From: Collybiopsis luxurians FD-317 M1
Lineage: Eukaryota > Basidiomycota > Agaricomycetes > Agaricales > Omphalotaceae
Direction: 5' to 3'
Assembly (NCBI GenBank): GCA_000827265.1
Contig: KN834750.1
Span: forward strand, 62,001-126,000
Length of the DNA: 64,000 nucleotides
Shown: positions 34,557 to 46,489 of the stretch, piece after piece
Numbering within the stretch: the first letter of the stretch is position 1
Layout of the letters: every line of letters begins with the position of its first letter
Program-made: the position numbers and the translations under genes
The notes under the pieces: model-generated
Seen by the model: only the letters and a program-made list of their open reading frames with translations
Told to the model about the DNA's origin: nothing
Database searches by the model: none

Positions 34557-36119
34557 TTAATGTTCGACCCAAGTATCCGTGACAAGGTTGACCGGGATAA
34601 TCATATGAAGGGAACGGAACGCCGCCTGGTTCGGTTTTGATGTGATTGAAAAGACTAGAAAATCCTGCAACAAAAGATGAGTACCAGATCGGTCAAGGCA
34701 AAGACGGCGCGTACTATTGTAGAAATTTTACCGGCATCGAAGTGACCCACGTGAATTTCCTCTCGGCACTGTATATGTCCTTCCCAATCAAGGCTCATCT
34801 CCTGCGAGGATGAATCCAGGCTCGAGTCCAAGTCGATTGAAGGTGGTAGGGCAGTGAGAGTCCCGCTGCCAATCAGAGAGGTTTTCCATACGGATTGACC
34901 CTTCACGTCCACCCGCACCTGACGGCGAAGAGAGACGCTCACTGTTAGCAACAGATTGTTTGATCGACTACGAGGAGAGAGGAAGGACAACGACGATGCG
35001 TCCGGTTCGTATTGCGCATGAGAATAAAATTCTTTGAGAGACGGGATAGGTCCAGATAATTGGATGTGGTACGGGATGCGATCTCGCAGACCAAAACTTC
35101 GAACAGCAGGAACAAAGAACTATATGAAGATATGAATGTCAGAGATTAAATTCAAGATTCGGTGGACTGAGATCTCACGCTAGCATTTATCGACTGCAGC
35201 TTGGTACTCGGTCGGGCTTCTAGCACGGAAGTAGTCTGGAACCATTCCTCAGGCGAGACCTTGACCGTCGACAGGAACCCGGCAGGTATGACTGGTTGAG
35301 GAGGGCGTTTTCGAGGACGATAAATGAACGGTGTCGATACGCTATATAGATAGAAAAGAATCAGTCTTGACCTACCATCTTCAAGAAAGTTACGCGTACG
35401 TTTTCTTGTGGTCCCAGAATGGCCCGCGCATTTTGACAATCGTACGAATTGCATATATGCATTTTGCATACAGGCCGGGAATACCTGCATACTACATATC
35501 AGGAACAGGTTCAAACTGAGTATTGAATATCGGCTTGCCTGTAAAATTTACTTCGTAGGACGGGGGTAAAGGAAATTCACGGTCACCGTCCTTGAAAGTA
35601 GGAGGTAGAATAGCCGAAAAGGGGATAGATCGCGGACAAGCGACGGAAAGACTCGAGTTGGGAGCATGGCTGGACCATAGCTTGTAGTGATCGTCGACAG
35701 TTCTTACAGTTTTTGACACTGCGTTGGATCCAGATATATGAAGCTTGATTCTTCCTTCAACCTGTGAGAGGTCTTACTCATTAAAACGCGCACGATAAAA
35801 GAAAATAACGATTTGAGCCTACCTTCAGAATAACTTCCACGATGTCTTCGACGCGCACTGAGGAATCAAGATCAATGCTTCCAGTAACAATCCCCTGGCG
35901 GCCATATGAAGGAATATTTGCATCGCGGTCTTGTTCTGAGAGAACAATGGTGATTTCGCCAGCATGTTTTGTAAAAGTGCCCGTTGGGTGAGAAGACGAA
36001 TGAAAACGAGGTGTTTGAGAAAGAGTTTCCTCGCCCTCAAGGTTATGTGGTGAGTAAGATGGAGGAGAACGCGATGGAGAATAGGAAGGCGGTAGTTGAT
36101 CAACAAGTAGCTCTGACAT
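34557..36119 (-). CDS. Arrestin-like protein with N-terminal PPxY-type motifs
   Basis: Putative alpha-arrestin adaptor of the Rsp5/Nedd4 ubiquitin system. Start MSELLVDQLPPSYSPSRSPPSYS at 36119 carries two PPSY motifs (WW-domain ligands). The arrestin N-fold follows: TKHAGEITIVLSEQD, GRQGIVTGSIDL, VEDIVEVILKVEGRIKL, then CPRSIPFSAILPPTF and PLPPSYEVNF (a third PPSY). The C-fold reads PRKRPPQPVIPAGF, RDRIPYHIQLSGPIPS and VSVSLRRQVRVDVKG. Splicing of a 50-nt intron near 34,700-34,650 is needed to reach DFLVFSITSKPNQAAF and the stop at 34557-34559. Four or more introns. Confidence 0.82.
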
Positions 36120-36767
36120 CGGACAAATATCGAATATCGAGTGGAAATAATTTGAGCCATTCGGACTCTTATATATCCTGCAATAAAAGGTGAGAACCTC
36201 ATTGTCCGGGACTCCGTTGCAAGAGGACAAGACAGGGGAACCCTCAAAAAATTTTTTTGCCTGCCGGTATACATACGGACCTCATCCGGCGCTTAATATT
36301 ATCACTCTGACCGTTCAAACTTGCGTCAAATGAAACACTTTTTTTTTAAAGATCTGACTCGGTAAACTCACCTTGGCGACTTGCGCCATAGTAAACTCAT
36401 CTCGCGCATTAGCGAGCCTTAGCGATCGAATAAGAGATTCTCGTCGCTCGGTCAGCAATTAGAACGAATGCGTTGCTCAGTCAGCAATGAGAACGAATGC
36501 GCCCAACTCGGGCAGCTCGAGAACGGCTGTCCATCACCCTCAAGTTCCGGTGAGACTTAAACGTGCGCCCGCATCAGCGCATGTGGACGCGCCCTGGAAA
36601 CTCCTAGAAACTGCTGGAACGTTTAACACATCTCCGGGCGGTACACACGAGCACACCAAAATAACAACCCCAAATCACTTTTTCATTGACGCAGAAGGAA
36701 GAACAATCACTAGGATCTATGACAAAAATACACTCCTTTTTGTTTTCTGGAATCACCCTGTTCCAGT
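36120..36767. other. Intergenic region with a 30-bp tandem duplication
   Basis: Two imperfect copies of a roughly 30-bp unit (GCTCRGTCAGCAAT then AGAACGAATGCG) lie side by side at about 36,447-36,505. A plus-strand frame of 94 codons (36,487-36,771) overlaps it but has no recognisable domain. The interval must contain the arrestin-like gene's promoter. Confidence 0.45.
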
Positions 36768-38163
36768 TTAAGCCCAGACCCAGCTCAATACACCACGTTT
36801 GACAACATTAAGAGCTTCTTCGCCTCGGGCTTCTACTTCAGCGAGGAGAGCCCTTGGAGCCCGGGTACCCTGAAAATCGTGAACATCAGATATGTATTTT
36901 CCAACGAGGAGTTCTAATTCTTACGGCTTTGTGAGCCTTTGCCACAGCAGCGTTGGTTCCAGCAGCTCCTGCAGCACCGGCAGCTCCTGCAGCTCCGGTG
37001 GCTCCTGCAGCACCAGCGGCTCCTGCAGCACCAGCGGCTCCTGCAGCACCAGCGGCTCCTGCAGTACCAGCGGCTCCTGCAGTGCCTGCAGCACCAGCAG
37101 CACCAGCGTTACCCGCAGCAGCAGCCTTTGCGGCCTTGGCAGCAGCTAACATTCCTCGATCAATAAACATCTTTGTTCAAGAAAGCAAAATCACTAACCA
37201 GCGCCATGGTGGTGTTTCTTGCCCTATTCGAGCGCAAGATAGCACAATAGGACGAGGTATAGCCAAATGGAAGAAACAGGAAGCGGCATTTAGTAAATAA
37301 ATGAATGCAATTGGAAGACAAAACCATTTAGTATTTATTCAAATATACTGCATCCGAAGAACTCACAGTTGTGGTAGTGGTGCCGTTTGTAGCGGCTGTA
37401 CCAGTGGTTGCAGCTGTGGCATTAGTAGCGGTCGTACCAGTCGTGGCAGCTGCTGTAGTGTTGGCAGCCGCTGTGGTATTGGCGGCGGCAGTGCCAGCCG
37501 CTGCGCCAGCACCAGCTCCCTAGCGAGAAACAGTCAGTCAGCTTCACGAAAACCTGAACTGATCACTCAAATCCTTACCTGAGCAACGACAACACAGTTA
37601 CCAAAGCCGGCAGTTGTTTTGAATGAAACCAGACAAAGATTGCCAGCTGTTCCACCTGTGCAGGTCGTCCCGGCGGGAAGAGCAGCGGTGATTTGATCAG
37701 AGCCAACAGTTGTAGGGGCCTAACCTAGCCATGAGCCTTTCTCAAATTTGAGTAAAATGTAGTGACCTACCGCGTCTCCGTTTTTAGATACAGTCACTGC
37801 ACCGGCAAATGAGGTTCCAGAACCGGTAGCATCAACTGTTCCAGATACTGAGCGAGAACCATCTGCGCCGCTTGATTGCAAAGTCAGATAGATCGAAACA
37901 TCCCAGGTAGGCATAACTCACGCGTTGAAGTCGGTAACAGTAGCGGTGAAGGTACCATCAGCTGCAGCTTGAATCGGTGTTGACGTATCGATAGTCGATG
38001 CGACATTGACAGTGCCACAGGGCTTAGCGGTCGAAGGCCTCTGAACATCAGCGCGGACGGGAGTGCCAGAAACACCAAGAGCAGGGGCGATGGCAGCGTG
38101 AGCACTGACTTGTGCAGAGACTGCTAGAAGAACGGCGGCAGAGGCGAAAACTTTCGAGAACAT
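36768..38163 (-). CDS. Egh16/Gas1-like secreted protein with Ala/Gly repeat tail
   Basis: Secreted protein of the Egh16H/Gas1-like family known from fungal surface and infection structures. ATG 38163 gives a signal peptide (MFSKVFASAAVLLAVSAQ). The conserved domain follows: HAAIAPALGVSGTPVR, DVQRPSTAKPCGTVN, DGTFTATVTDFNAGADGSRSV, VGSDQITAALPAGTTCTGG, NLCLVSF, GFGNCVVVAQ. A Thr/Ala/Asn linker is then spliced to a short exon GKKHHHGA (about 37,225-37,200), an Ala/Gly-rich repeat (about 37,150-36,950) and a last exon GTRAPRALLAEVEARGEEAL...SWVWA ending at 36768. The phase of every join works, so the repeat belongs to this gene and not to the open frames on the opposite strand. Confidence 0.75.
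36968..37110. repeat. 18-bp coding minisatellite (Ala/Gly repeat)
   Basis: About five copies of an 18-bp unit, GGCTCCTGCAGCACCAGC with variants. On the minus strand it encodes the Gly-Ala-Ala/Gly-Ala-Gly type tail of the Egh16-like protein. All six frames stay open across it, so spurious frames appear on both strands. Confidence 0.8.
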
Positions 38164-38450
38164 GACTGGCAAGTTCTAGGGAGATATGGAAAAAGAGTGG
38201 TTTAAAGACTAGTGAATGACGGAGCGTTCAAAAACTGTTTCTTTCACGGAAAGAAAGGAACCTGTCCAAGGAAGGAGTAACAGTGACGATGAAGAAGTGG
38301 GTGGGGGGGAGACCTGAGGAAACCTCACGAGGAGCTGAGGAAAATTCTTGACGCACATAAAGACCTTTATACTCATCTGCATGCCGGCTTCAGTTCTCGA
38401 TTCAATTGTCTGAATCCGAAACCATGGTACCAGATGTGATGCACGCCTTC

Positions 38451-39765
38451 TCAGGCTCCATTGTGTCGGCAACGAATCATTGTCCTTATGGAGCTTTGGG
38501 GCCTTTTATCAAGTATGGTCAAAGGATTTCGTCCAGCAACTTCAAGCTTAAGGAAAGCATCTGTTGAGTGCTGGTGAAAAGGAACGACAGCTGTAAATCT
38601 GGGTCAAAGGTAAAATACTTACTGCTTCGAGAGACTTATTTGCCAATGACAAAGCCGTTTTCGGCGGTGAGAAACGAAACTAGGGATACATGTGTTACCT
38701 GTCCCGTGGGCAAGGACCATCATTGAGTCGAACTTTGTTCCAACACAATCAACGAGAACAACAGAGATCGGGAAAGAGATGGAGCTATCTGGTTGGATGG
38801 CTGACATTTCAGCTTGTACCTGGCGACCGTCTATTACGCTAGAGGAAAGAAAAGAACGGTGAGGGTGAACGTCTCATAACAATTTGACCCCACACACCTT
38901 GCGCCTCAATGCCCTCAGCTACGGAAGACATTCCTGGAAGTTCTTCCTGATACGTGGAACGGCGAATGATTTGACAGACAGCCAGTAACATTATTTTTAG
39001 AAACACAATAGTACAATTCATTAACCGCCGCGCTGAACAAAACAGATAGATGTATGGTTGCATGATGGATTCTGCATAGGAAGACGATGTCAGAATCCCG
39101 GCGGCGAGAGGTGTCGTCATGAAAGAAGCTTACAGTACATACATACATAGGTGCATGCTTACAGGTTGACTGTCTCAAAGGCGGAAGTATGAGGAACGCA
39201 GAGTAAGTTGTATACCTCCTATTGCTGAAATAGCTATAGATGAAGCTGTTTGAATAGCAAGGATACAAAAACGGACACTGCTGGATTGCGAAACAAAGAG
39301 AACAATGGATTAAGTACTTCAACTCGGTATACAGCGATGAGGTCGGGCCGAGTTCTGGCAGGCGTCGCTTCGACGCGTATGATCATTTCCTCCGAATTTC
39401 TGAGGCCTGTTACTTCCCTTTTTATGTCATCCCTCAGGCTTGCCATGTTTGAAGAGTGAAGAAAGTGCCGCCAAACTTCCATGCAACAGCTTCTTCAATG
39501 CCAACAACTTCGGGTAACTTGTATCCAAGTCTCTCCAGATCTCGTTGACTTGAATTTTACAATATTCCCCGCGCAAGCTGCTGAACGTTGAAGCTTCGAG
39601 ATTCTTAGTAGCGCTTGGAACCTTTTCATATTTTTGGAGGATCGAGCTCGCATACTGTCGCAAGATGTGAGTACGAAATTGAATTCCGAATGTATAATAA
39701 TATTTGATGAATTTGTGAAATAGGACAAAATGAACGGAATGGCAGCGATAAAGAAGAACAATCAA
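38451..39765 (-). CDS. Hypothetical multi-exon gene, structure unresolved
   Basis: I do not recognise this gene. Coding-like minus-strand segments occur in order: RQYASSILQKYEKVPSATKN (about 39,660), MASLRDDIKREVTGLRNSEE with IRVEATPARTRPDLIAVYRV (about 39,447-39,310), then EELPGMSSVAEGIEAQ joined through a plausible intron to VIDGRQVQAEMSAIQPDSS and SFPISVVLVDCVGTKFDSMM (about 38,950-38,710), and FHQHSTDAFLKLEVAGRNPL (about 38,560). Splice signals exist between several of these, but I could not build one consistent model. It may be one membrane-associated protein, two small genes or a decaying gene. Confidence 0.3.
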
Positions 39766-39991
39766 AGACGGTAGTAAAACTAGAAGGAACGTAGATGTAA
39801 AGAGTAAGCGGAAGGACCGAAATAGGAAAAAAGTAGGATAGAAAAGAAGGTATTATGTAGCAAGGGGAAGGGAACGACTAACCCACAGTTGGCTCTAGTG
39901 ACTACAATATACTCTGCTCTGTAGAAGCTAAAGCAGATATCAAGACTAGAGTCAATGTGGATCGATAGTAGGCAGATAGGTATTCAAATTT

Positions 39992-40020
39992 AATGTCCTA
40001 ATATGTCCTAATATGTCCTT
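39992..40020. repeat. 10-bp direct repeat at the 3' end of lectin gene 1
   Basis: TGTCCTAATA-type units occur three times immediately after the stop codon of the first lectin-like gene. Copies 2 and 3 of the gene have a single TGTCCTTTAGAAG at the same place. Confidence 0.6.
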
Positions 40021-41560
40021 TAGAAGCCAAATTTGGGGGTACCATGATCCAAAGTGGCCGCAAACATTTCGAGGAGGTGGGCCTTGGTTTGAGCACGGTG
40101 AACGCTTGCCGCAACAAGCTCGCGCTCCATCATAATTTCCGCCCCTTCCTGGAACTGTGCAATGGCAGTATTGCTGACCTCTGTCAGGGACTTCTGTAAA
40201 TACGCGTCGCACGCCTCGATGATCCGGTGTTGCATTGGACCGATGACAGACTCGGTGTATTTCACAGCAACACCAGTGGCTGCTGCATCTATCATCTCGT
40301 CGCACGCCGTGTTGACAGCGTGCTGAGCGCTTCTGAAGGCTGCTTCGATCTTGAGAGAGAGTTCCTCTCGAACCTTTTTCCCTATGGTATGAGCGACTGC
40401 TTCAGTTAATTGTGCCTTAACCTCGACGGTCATAGCATCTTTGAGATACTCCGCTGCCGAAACAGAGTACTCCTGCTTGATCTCGGCCTCGACATGCTTG
40501 GACGTCGTCTTGGCCAGAGCACTGAAAGCAGATTTCACAGCCCCTTCCCCGACTGCTCCAAGCACCCCGTTTGCGTTAGGCTCGGTGACAACTGCATAGA
40601 GTATTAACGAAAAGTATTGATGAGCATTCGCCAAAGAAAATGACTAACTACCTTTGAACTTTAACCATGGTGCGTCGGCGAAGAGTCCAGACAGGTATGT
40701 CATATCGGTGGCTACCTTGACACTTAGGATGCCGTTGTACACGCAAAGATAACGGCTGAGGTCCAAGGTTGACCTAACCACATTCTTTGATTCATCTTCG
40801 CACTCGGCGTGAAGAATAAATCCCTCAAGATGGATATTCTTGCAAGCTGCATAGAATCCCTCGCGTCCCCACACAAGCTTGCCGTTGACGACGCCGATGT
40901 AAGGATTAAGATCCAGCTGTGTAGATGAAAGCTCTCTGACTCCGAATATCCGGCACTTAGCATGAAGGACAGATTTGATCAAGGTCAGCGTATTTCCTAC
41001 GCTGAACTTGAAAAAGGAAGAAGATCGTTCCGAGTAAGTTGTACTAGAACCATTCTTAGATAATTCGAAGCACTCTGTCGGTGAAGATAACTTACATTTT
41101 GTGGCTTGACCTGTACTCCTTGAGATCAGAAGTAAAACTGGTCTCGTGTAATGGGAGTGGAGATCTATTGCCAATGTCATTGAGCATAGATTTAACTTTG
41201 AGCAACGAGGACGTACGTATAAGGAGAGACAATATGGCCGTTCCCATTGACGGGCTTGAAGATGGGAGGAGGAAGTGTGGGTACGTATACGAGTTTATGG
41301 TCTTTGACTACAATGTTTGTGCTGAGGTCGAGTTCGACCTCTATCCATTTTCCGTGGTATTCTACTTCTCCAATGAAATCTGATCCACTGAGGGATTGAT
41401 TCCTGAGAGCGGAAAAACCGCCATGGCCTCCCCAAACGAGTTTGCCATCGGAGATACTCAGACACGTATCGAGGTCTAGGGTCATATTCTTGTTAGCATG
41501 TTTAATGGATAGATGGCTGTTGACGAGATGAGGATTGTGGTAAGAGCGAGGGAAAGGCAT
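40020..41560 (-). CDS. Double cyanovirin-N domain protein with helical C-terminus, copy 1
   Basis: First of three tandem paralogues. ATG 41560 (MPFPRSYHNPHLVN); no signal peptide, so probably cytosolic. Domain 1 (about residues 1-95) has the CVNH pattern LDLDTCLSISDGKLVWGG, SALRNQSLSGSDF, ELDLSTNIVVKDHKLVYV. A linker exon (SPLPLHETSFTSDLKEYRSSHK) lacks the PPPSY motif of the other copies. Domain 2 repeats the pattern: LDLNPYIGVVNGKLVWG, YAACKNIHLEGFILHAEC, LDLSRYLCVYNGILSVKV. After LFADAPWLKFK an intron leads to a ~190-residue all-helical region (VVTEPNANG...RAQTKAHLLEMFAATL) ending FGF. Three introns at the same positions as in copies 2 and 3. Fungal CVNH proteins bind glycans; target unknown. 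Confidence 0.85.
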
Positions 41561-44500
41561 TTTTCTAGAGAGATAATGAGGTTACACTGGCGGGCAGGAA
41601 GGTTGGGAAGACTAACAGAGTATGTTAGGTTGTAGGTGTAGTGAGAAGTGTAGTAAGAAGCAACTGTAGGCTGAACCTGGGGAACAGGAACTCAGAATGA
41701 TCTCCTTTTATCTGACCTGGACAAGTCAATATTCGGCCTTTGAGCATCTGTCAACGAATAGTATGGTAAGTGGTTTCAATTGAGGCTTGGAATCCGCACT
41801 GCGCGCACGAAATGAGATATAAATACATACTAATAGCACATTGTGAATCGCCTGTTTAGAGGGTACTATTCCTGATCGAGATCTGAACGGCTCAGATGTG
41901 CCCGTTAAGTAAAGTTTGATTCTGGTGCCTCTACCTCATGCCGAGATGACGGCTGCCTGCGGCGCTGAGCTTAACCGACTCGGCTTGAAACAGCAGTTGT
42001 ATGAATGAATAAACGATCAGGTAAAAATGAACGAAAATGAGATTGTTCCACCACATCCAATGGCTCCTCCATTTAAGAAGCACTTCAGTTCTCCTCCGTC
42101 AGAAAGGTGTTTGCCGTAGTGTCTGCTTGGTCCATAACGAGATGATTCAAAAGTGAGTAATGACATGATGAATAAATTCTGACATTGGGACGACAAGATC
42201 CTAATAATAAAAGATCCATCTCTCCCCAAAGTGCTAGGCTGCTGTGCCGAAGAAGATAAAGTGGAAAGGGAGCGGGGTGATGGGGGAGACCTGTTGCGCA
42301 CGAAGGAAACAGATGATTCGGTCGGTGTTATACTGAAAAAAGGCCGAGATGTGAGAAACACCGAAATTGTCGTGCTCAGATCTACTTATCGGGGTGTCAT
42401 CGTTATTCTGAGCACAAAGAAAAATGGATTGAAAGAGCTCAATGGATCAGATGATAGTGCGCCTTAGTACTTAAGTACTTACCTGCATCTCAGAAGTGGA
42501 TTATTTCAGTTTTCTCAAGAACATCAACTATAACAAAGGCATCTCCTTTCTCTCTTTCTCTGCTCGGGAAACATTAATCTCAAGGAAAGCGGAGCCGTTC
42601 TGTGTATCAAGAAAGTTTGCACTGCCAGTTTTTCCCCTTCCAATTCATGTCTTCGCATCGATGTGACTCTTGCATTCCGAGTGTCAACAAGAACCCCTTG
42701 CATTCAAATGCAAAATAGCTCAATCTATCTTAGCCAGTGATGAACCTTATCTTACATTATAGCAAACCTTACCTACTGACGGAGGCTTTCTGCATCCGGC
42801 TGCCAAGATAGGGGTACAATGATTTACTCGCAAAGTATGTCCTGGAACTCAGTGGCATTGGCATACTGACACAGGGAACTACTGCTCGGTATCTGACAGT
42901 TATGTATGTCGCGATAACGCCGGAAAATGATCAATTTGAATCAAGCTCGAATCCTTCCTCCGTGCCAGCGATCTTGGCCGGACGGTCAACAGTATATGAT
43001 GGATGGCTTTCTATAACGTTCATAGAGGCATAACTTTCATACGAGCTTAATACTCATCTTTCAATACTTATCTTGAGAAACTGATGAGCTCGTTGGTCCA
43101 GCTTGGGCTGTAAGAGTTTACTCCTACTAACATCAGGTAGTGCGCGTTGCAGTCAGCTTAGAAACCTCGGTTTTACATACGGAGATCGGGTTTAACTTGC
43201 AACTTTATTCGACACTAGTGCGCCGACGTTAGTATGCTGTTTGAATGAGCGAAAAAAAATTTTTTTGCATGGACAGAGAAAACAGGTAACCGTAATCGAA
43301 CATAAGTATAACAGTGTTCCAGATGCGAATGAATTCATAACCGCGCCCATATTGAAAATTGCACTTAGGTTTATAATTGCGCCTACGATTGAAATCCCGT
43401 CGAGGCTCAGAACTGCTTTACCATGTAGAACGACGGTGGATATACTAAGGATCCTGGCCCGGAACACCCTGCACTTTGAGATCAAGGACGTATCAAGAGT
43501 AAAGGAGGGGTTCTTCGAAGAGAACAATAAAGGCCGAGCGCGGGAAGGTAGAGATAATCAGGTATACCAAGCCATTATCAAGCTGAGAGAGAAGTCTCTT
43601 GATTTCTTAGAATTGATACTGGCCGTAATGGTATAAAGCTCGGTATCCAGCTCCATCATGATCTAAAGCTGGTTGGGATGGAAGGATGAGAGGGAGCAAA
43701 TACCTCGGTAGCTCACCGCTAGGTATATACGGAGCGCAAATATAGGCACGCTGCAGACAGATTCGGCCGCGACCGAGGGGTTTGACACGTTGGTCACGTT
43801 TGGTTCAGCCTCAGTGAGTTTTTTAAGTGCTAGTCTATTCCAGAGTCAAAGTAGGATGGTTATTATCTTCTCGATCATATGTACTTAAATACTCTAGAAT
43901 GAAATAGGTTTAGCAGGTACGAAAGACTATCAGGAATGCTCAGCTTACCTGTCTTTTCCGATAGCACTGTTCCTTTCTATCCCTTCTAGCTCATTCTCCC
44001 GCTTCTTATGGAATGGTAGGGCCTTGATTTGTTGCAGACGTTGGAAACCCGCATACGAGTAGGTGTCTGACGCGGTAGTTTGAGATTATGTGACGTCACG
44101 GTTTACGGTGTTATGCCGTTGGCGCCCATGGGCGTCTGTATACCTTAAACCCATCAACCGAATGGTCTCTTTCTTCTTACCTACCAACAATCCCAGCAAC
44201 ATGGAGTTTGGCGGCGATTGTTCTGGCCGATTGACCCACATCGTTATTAGCAAGATGCTAATGGAGAATATTTCTTCAAGGTGTCTTCCGGTGGCCTTCA
44301 AATCAAGTAGCTTATTACAACCGAGATTCTTCATATTCCTCGCACATGTGCTGAACCTTCAAGCTTCAGCTCCTCAGCATTCGGAACGTCTTCATATCGA
44401 AGGGCAAGTGTACTGCAGTGTATGCAATTAGAACAATCAAGTACTTTACGTATTCAATTCCTGCTATTATCACCACTCGCAACGAGCCCGCCCGCCAGTA

Positions 44501-44949
44501 CGCTGGCAATGCAAAAAATTCCATAGAAGTTTGTATTCGCCACTACTGACAAAACTACCTTCGCTCGCGATAGGGCAATTAATCGTAGCTGGATGAGAAG
44601 CTGATTGGGTATGTCTTTCCGGCATACAGCCGACTCATAAAACTTGTATTGACTCTGAAAGGAGTGGTCACCGTACCCTGCTGACACGCCAATGGCTCGT
44701 ATGAAAAATTCTTGATGCAGTGCTAAGGATTGGTGCGTTTAAAAGCTTGATACGTTTCGGATGAAGACTATGCTGAAGATAGAAGGGCTACACACGCGAG
44801 ACGGTTAAAGGTAAAACCAAGATAATTCCAGACATCACAGAAACTAATTACACACATATGATACCTTATATACAGACTGTAGAAATCAAAGAAGGCCATC
44901 CGGATCTGAAGTGTTATGTATAGACAAGTACTCGAAATTGCCCTGTCCT
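41561..44949. other. Spacer 1 of the lectin array
   Basis: 3.4 kb of mostly non-coding DNA. The first ~1.5 kb (41,561-43,000) is homologous to the regions upstream of copies 2 and 3, including the core promoter. Segments 43,070-43,340 and 44,455-44,700 match spacer 2 in inverted orientation. Open frames at 43,241-43,636 (plus, 131 codons) and 43,192-43,527 (minus) have no recognised family. No transposase or reverse transcriptase seen. Confidence 0.55.
41701..41716 (-). promoter_or_regulatory. TATA-like element of lectin gene 1
   Basis: Minus-strand TCAGATAAAAGGAGA about 145 bp upstream of the ATG. The equivalent sequence is conserved upstream of copies 2 and 3, which supports a core-promoter role. 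Confidence 0.5.
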
Positions 44950-46489
44950 TTAGAAGCCAAATGTAGTAGCGCCCTCCTCCAAAGAGGCTGTAAACATCTC
45001 GAGGAGGTGGGCTTTGGTTTGTGCACGGCGAATACTTGCCGTAACAAGCTCGCGCTCCAGCAAAATCTCTGCCCGCTCCTGGAATCGCGCAATGGCGGAA
45101 GCGCTGACCCCTGCTATCGTCGACTGCATATGCTCATTGCATGCTTCGACAATTCTACCTTTCGCTGGACCGACGACAGACTCGGTGTACTTCACAGAAA
45201 CATCCGATACTGCCGCACTGACCATCTTTTTGCACGATGCGAGGATAGTTTTCTGGGCAATGGCAAATACCTCTTGGATCTCCACATTGATTTTTTCTTC
45301 CATGCTTTCCCACACGGTCTCAGTGAATTTTTCCGTCACTTGTGTCTTCACTTCGTTTTCCAGTAAACCCTTGAGATACACTTCGGCCGATTCATAGTAT
45401 TCCTGCGTGATCTCGGCGTCGATATACTTGGATGAAGCTTCGGCTAGAGAACCAAAAGCAGCTCTGAAAGCGGCTTGCTCTCCAATTGCTCCAAGCATTC
45501 CCTCTGTATTGGTCTCGCTGACAACTACATAAGAATGTTAACGAACAATGAGCATTCGCCGAGCTAAAACCACTAGCCTACCTTTGAGTTTCATCCATGG
45601 TGCTTCGGTGAAAAACTTCGACAATTCAGCTGTCTCCGCCTGTACCTTGATGCCGAGTTTGCCTTCGTACACATAGAGATAACGACTCAAGTCTAAGGTT
45701 GATGTAACCTTCTTCTCTACAGATTCGGCGTAGAGAATGAATCCTTCGAGTCTGACATTTTGACAGGCTGAGTAAAACTTCTTGCGTCCCCAAATGAGCT
45801 TGCCATCGACGATGCCGATGTAAGAATCAAGATCCAATGTAGAAGATGGGTGAAGTTTTCCGTCCGCGCCTCGACATTCAGCAGAAAGAACAGATTTCTG
45901 CAGGCGCAATGTAGATCCTACGCTGATCTTGAAAAACAACGACGATTGTTCTGAATAAGTCATGCTGGGAACATGTTTAGACATTTCAACATACTACCGT
46001 TCCATTGCAAAGACTTACCGTTGGTGACTTGATTTATACGATCTAAACTCTTGAGAGAAAGTTGAAGTTGCTTCGTATGATGGGGGTGGATCACTATTGC
46101 AAATATCACTTAATGTTGTTTCGATCCTAAATGAGGAAGACCTACATGGAAGGAGAGACAGGAGAGGGGCCACGCTTCTCATTCTTAGGGGAAGCGGGTC
46201 TGCCAGAGGATACGTATGCGAGATTGCCGTCCTTGATTTGAATGTTTGTGCTGAGATCAAGCTGGACCGGTACCCATTTCCCTTCAAATTCAATCTCTCC
46301 AGTGAATTCCGATCCACTGAGAGACGCATTTCGGACAGCCGTATAACCATTACGGCCTCCCCAAATGAGCTTGCCGTTGGAAACGCTCAGGCATGAATCG
46401 AGTTGTAGCAGCAAATTCTTGCCACCATGTTTGATGGTCAGATTGCCGTTGACGAGACGAGGACTCTGGTAGGAGCGGTCGAAAGGCAT
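44950..46489 (-). CDS. Double cyanovirin-N domain protein with helical C-terminus, copy 2
   Basis: Second tandem paralogue, ATG 46489 (MPFDRSYQSPRLVNG), about 457 aa without signal peptide. CVNH 1 (about residues 1-95: LDSCLSVSNGKLIWGG, TAVRNASLSGSEF, LDLSTNIQIKDGNLAYV). The linker holds DPPPSYEATSTFSQEFRSYK, a PPxY-type motif. CVNH 2 (about residues 150-250: LDLDSYIGIVDGKLIWG, SACQNVRLEGFILYAE, LDLSRYLYVYEGKLGIKV). The helical C-terminus (about residues 268-457) reads EGMLGAIGEQAAFRAAFGS...YIDAEITQEYYESAEVYLKG...RAQTKAHLLEMFTASL, ending FGF. The paired Cys that form disulfides in cyanovirin-N are largely missing, fitting a cytosolic protein. Nearly identical to copy 3. Confidence 0.87.

Noticed and set aside
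36953..37300. Plus-strand Pro/Ala-repeat open frame of 115 codons
   Set aside because: Shadow of the GC-rich 18-bp repeat. The minus-strand exon chain of the Egh16-like gene explains the region with correct phases and a conserved C-terminus.
43241..43636. 131-codon plus-strand open frame in spacer 1
   Set aside because: No recognised family and no equivalent intact frame in the homologous spacer segments; it overlaps a segment that is inverted in spacer 2.
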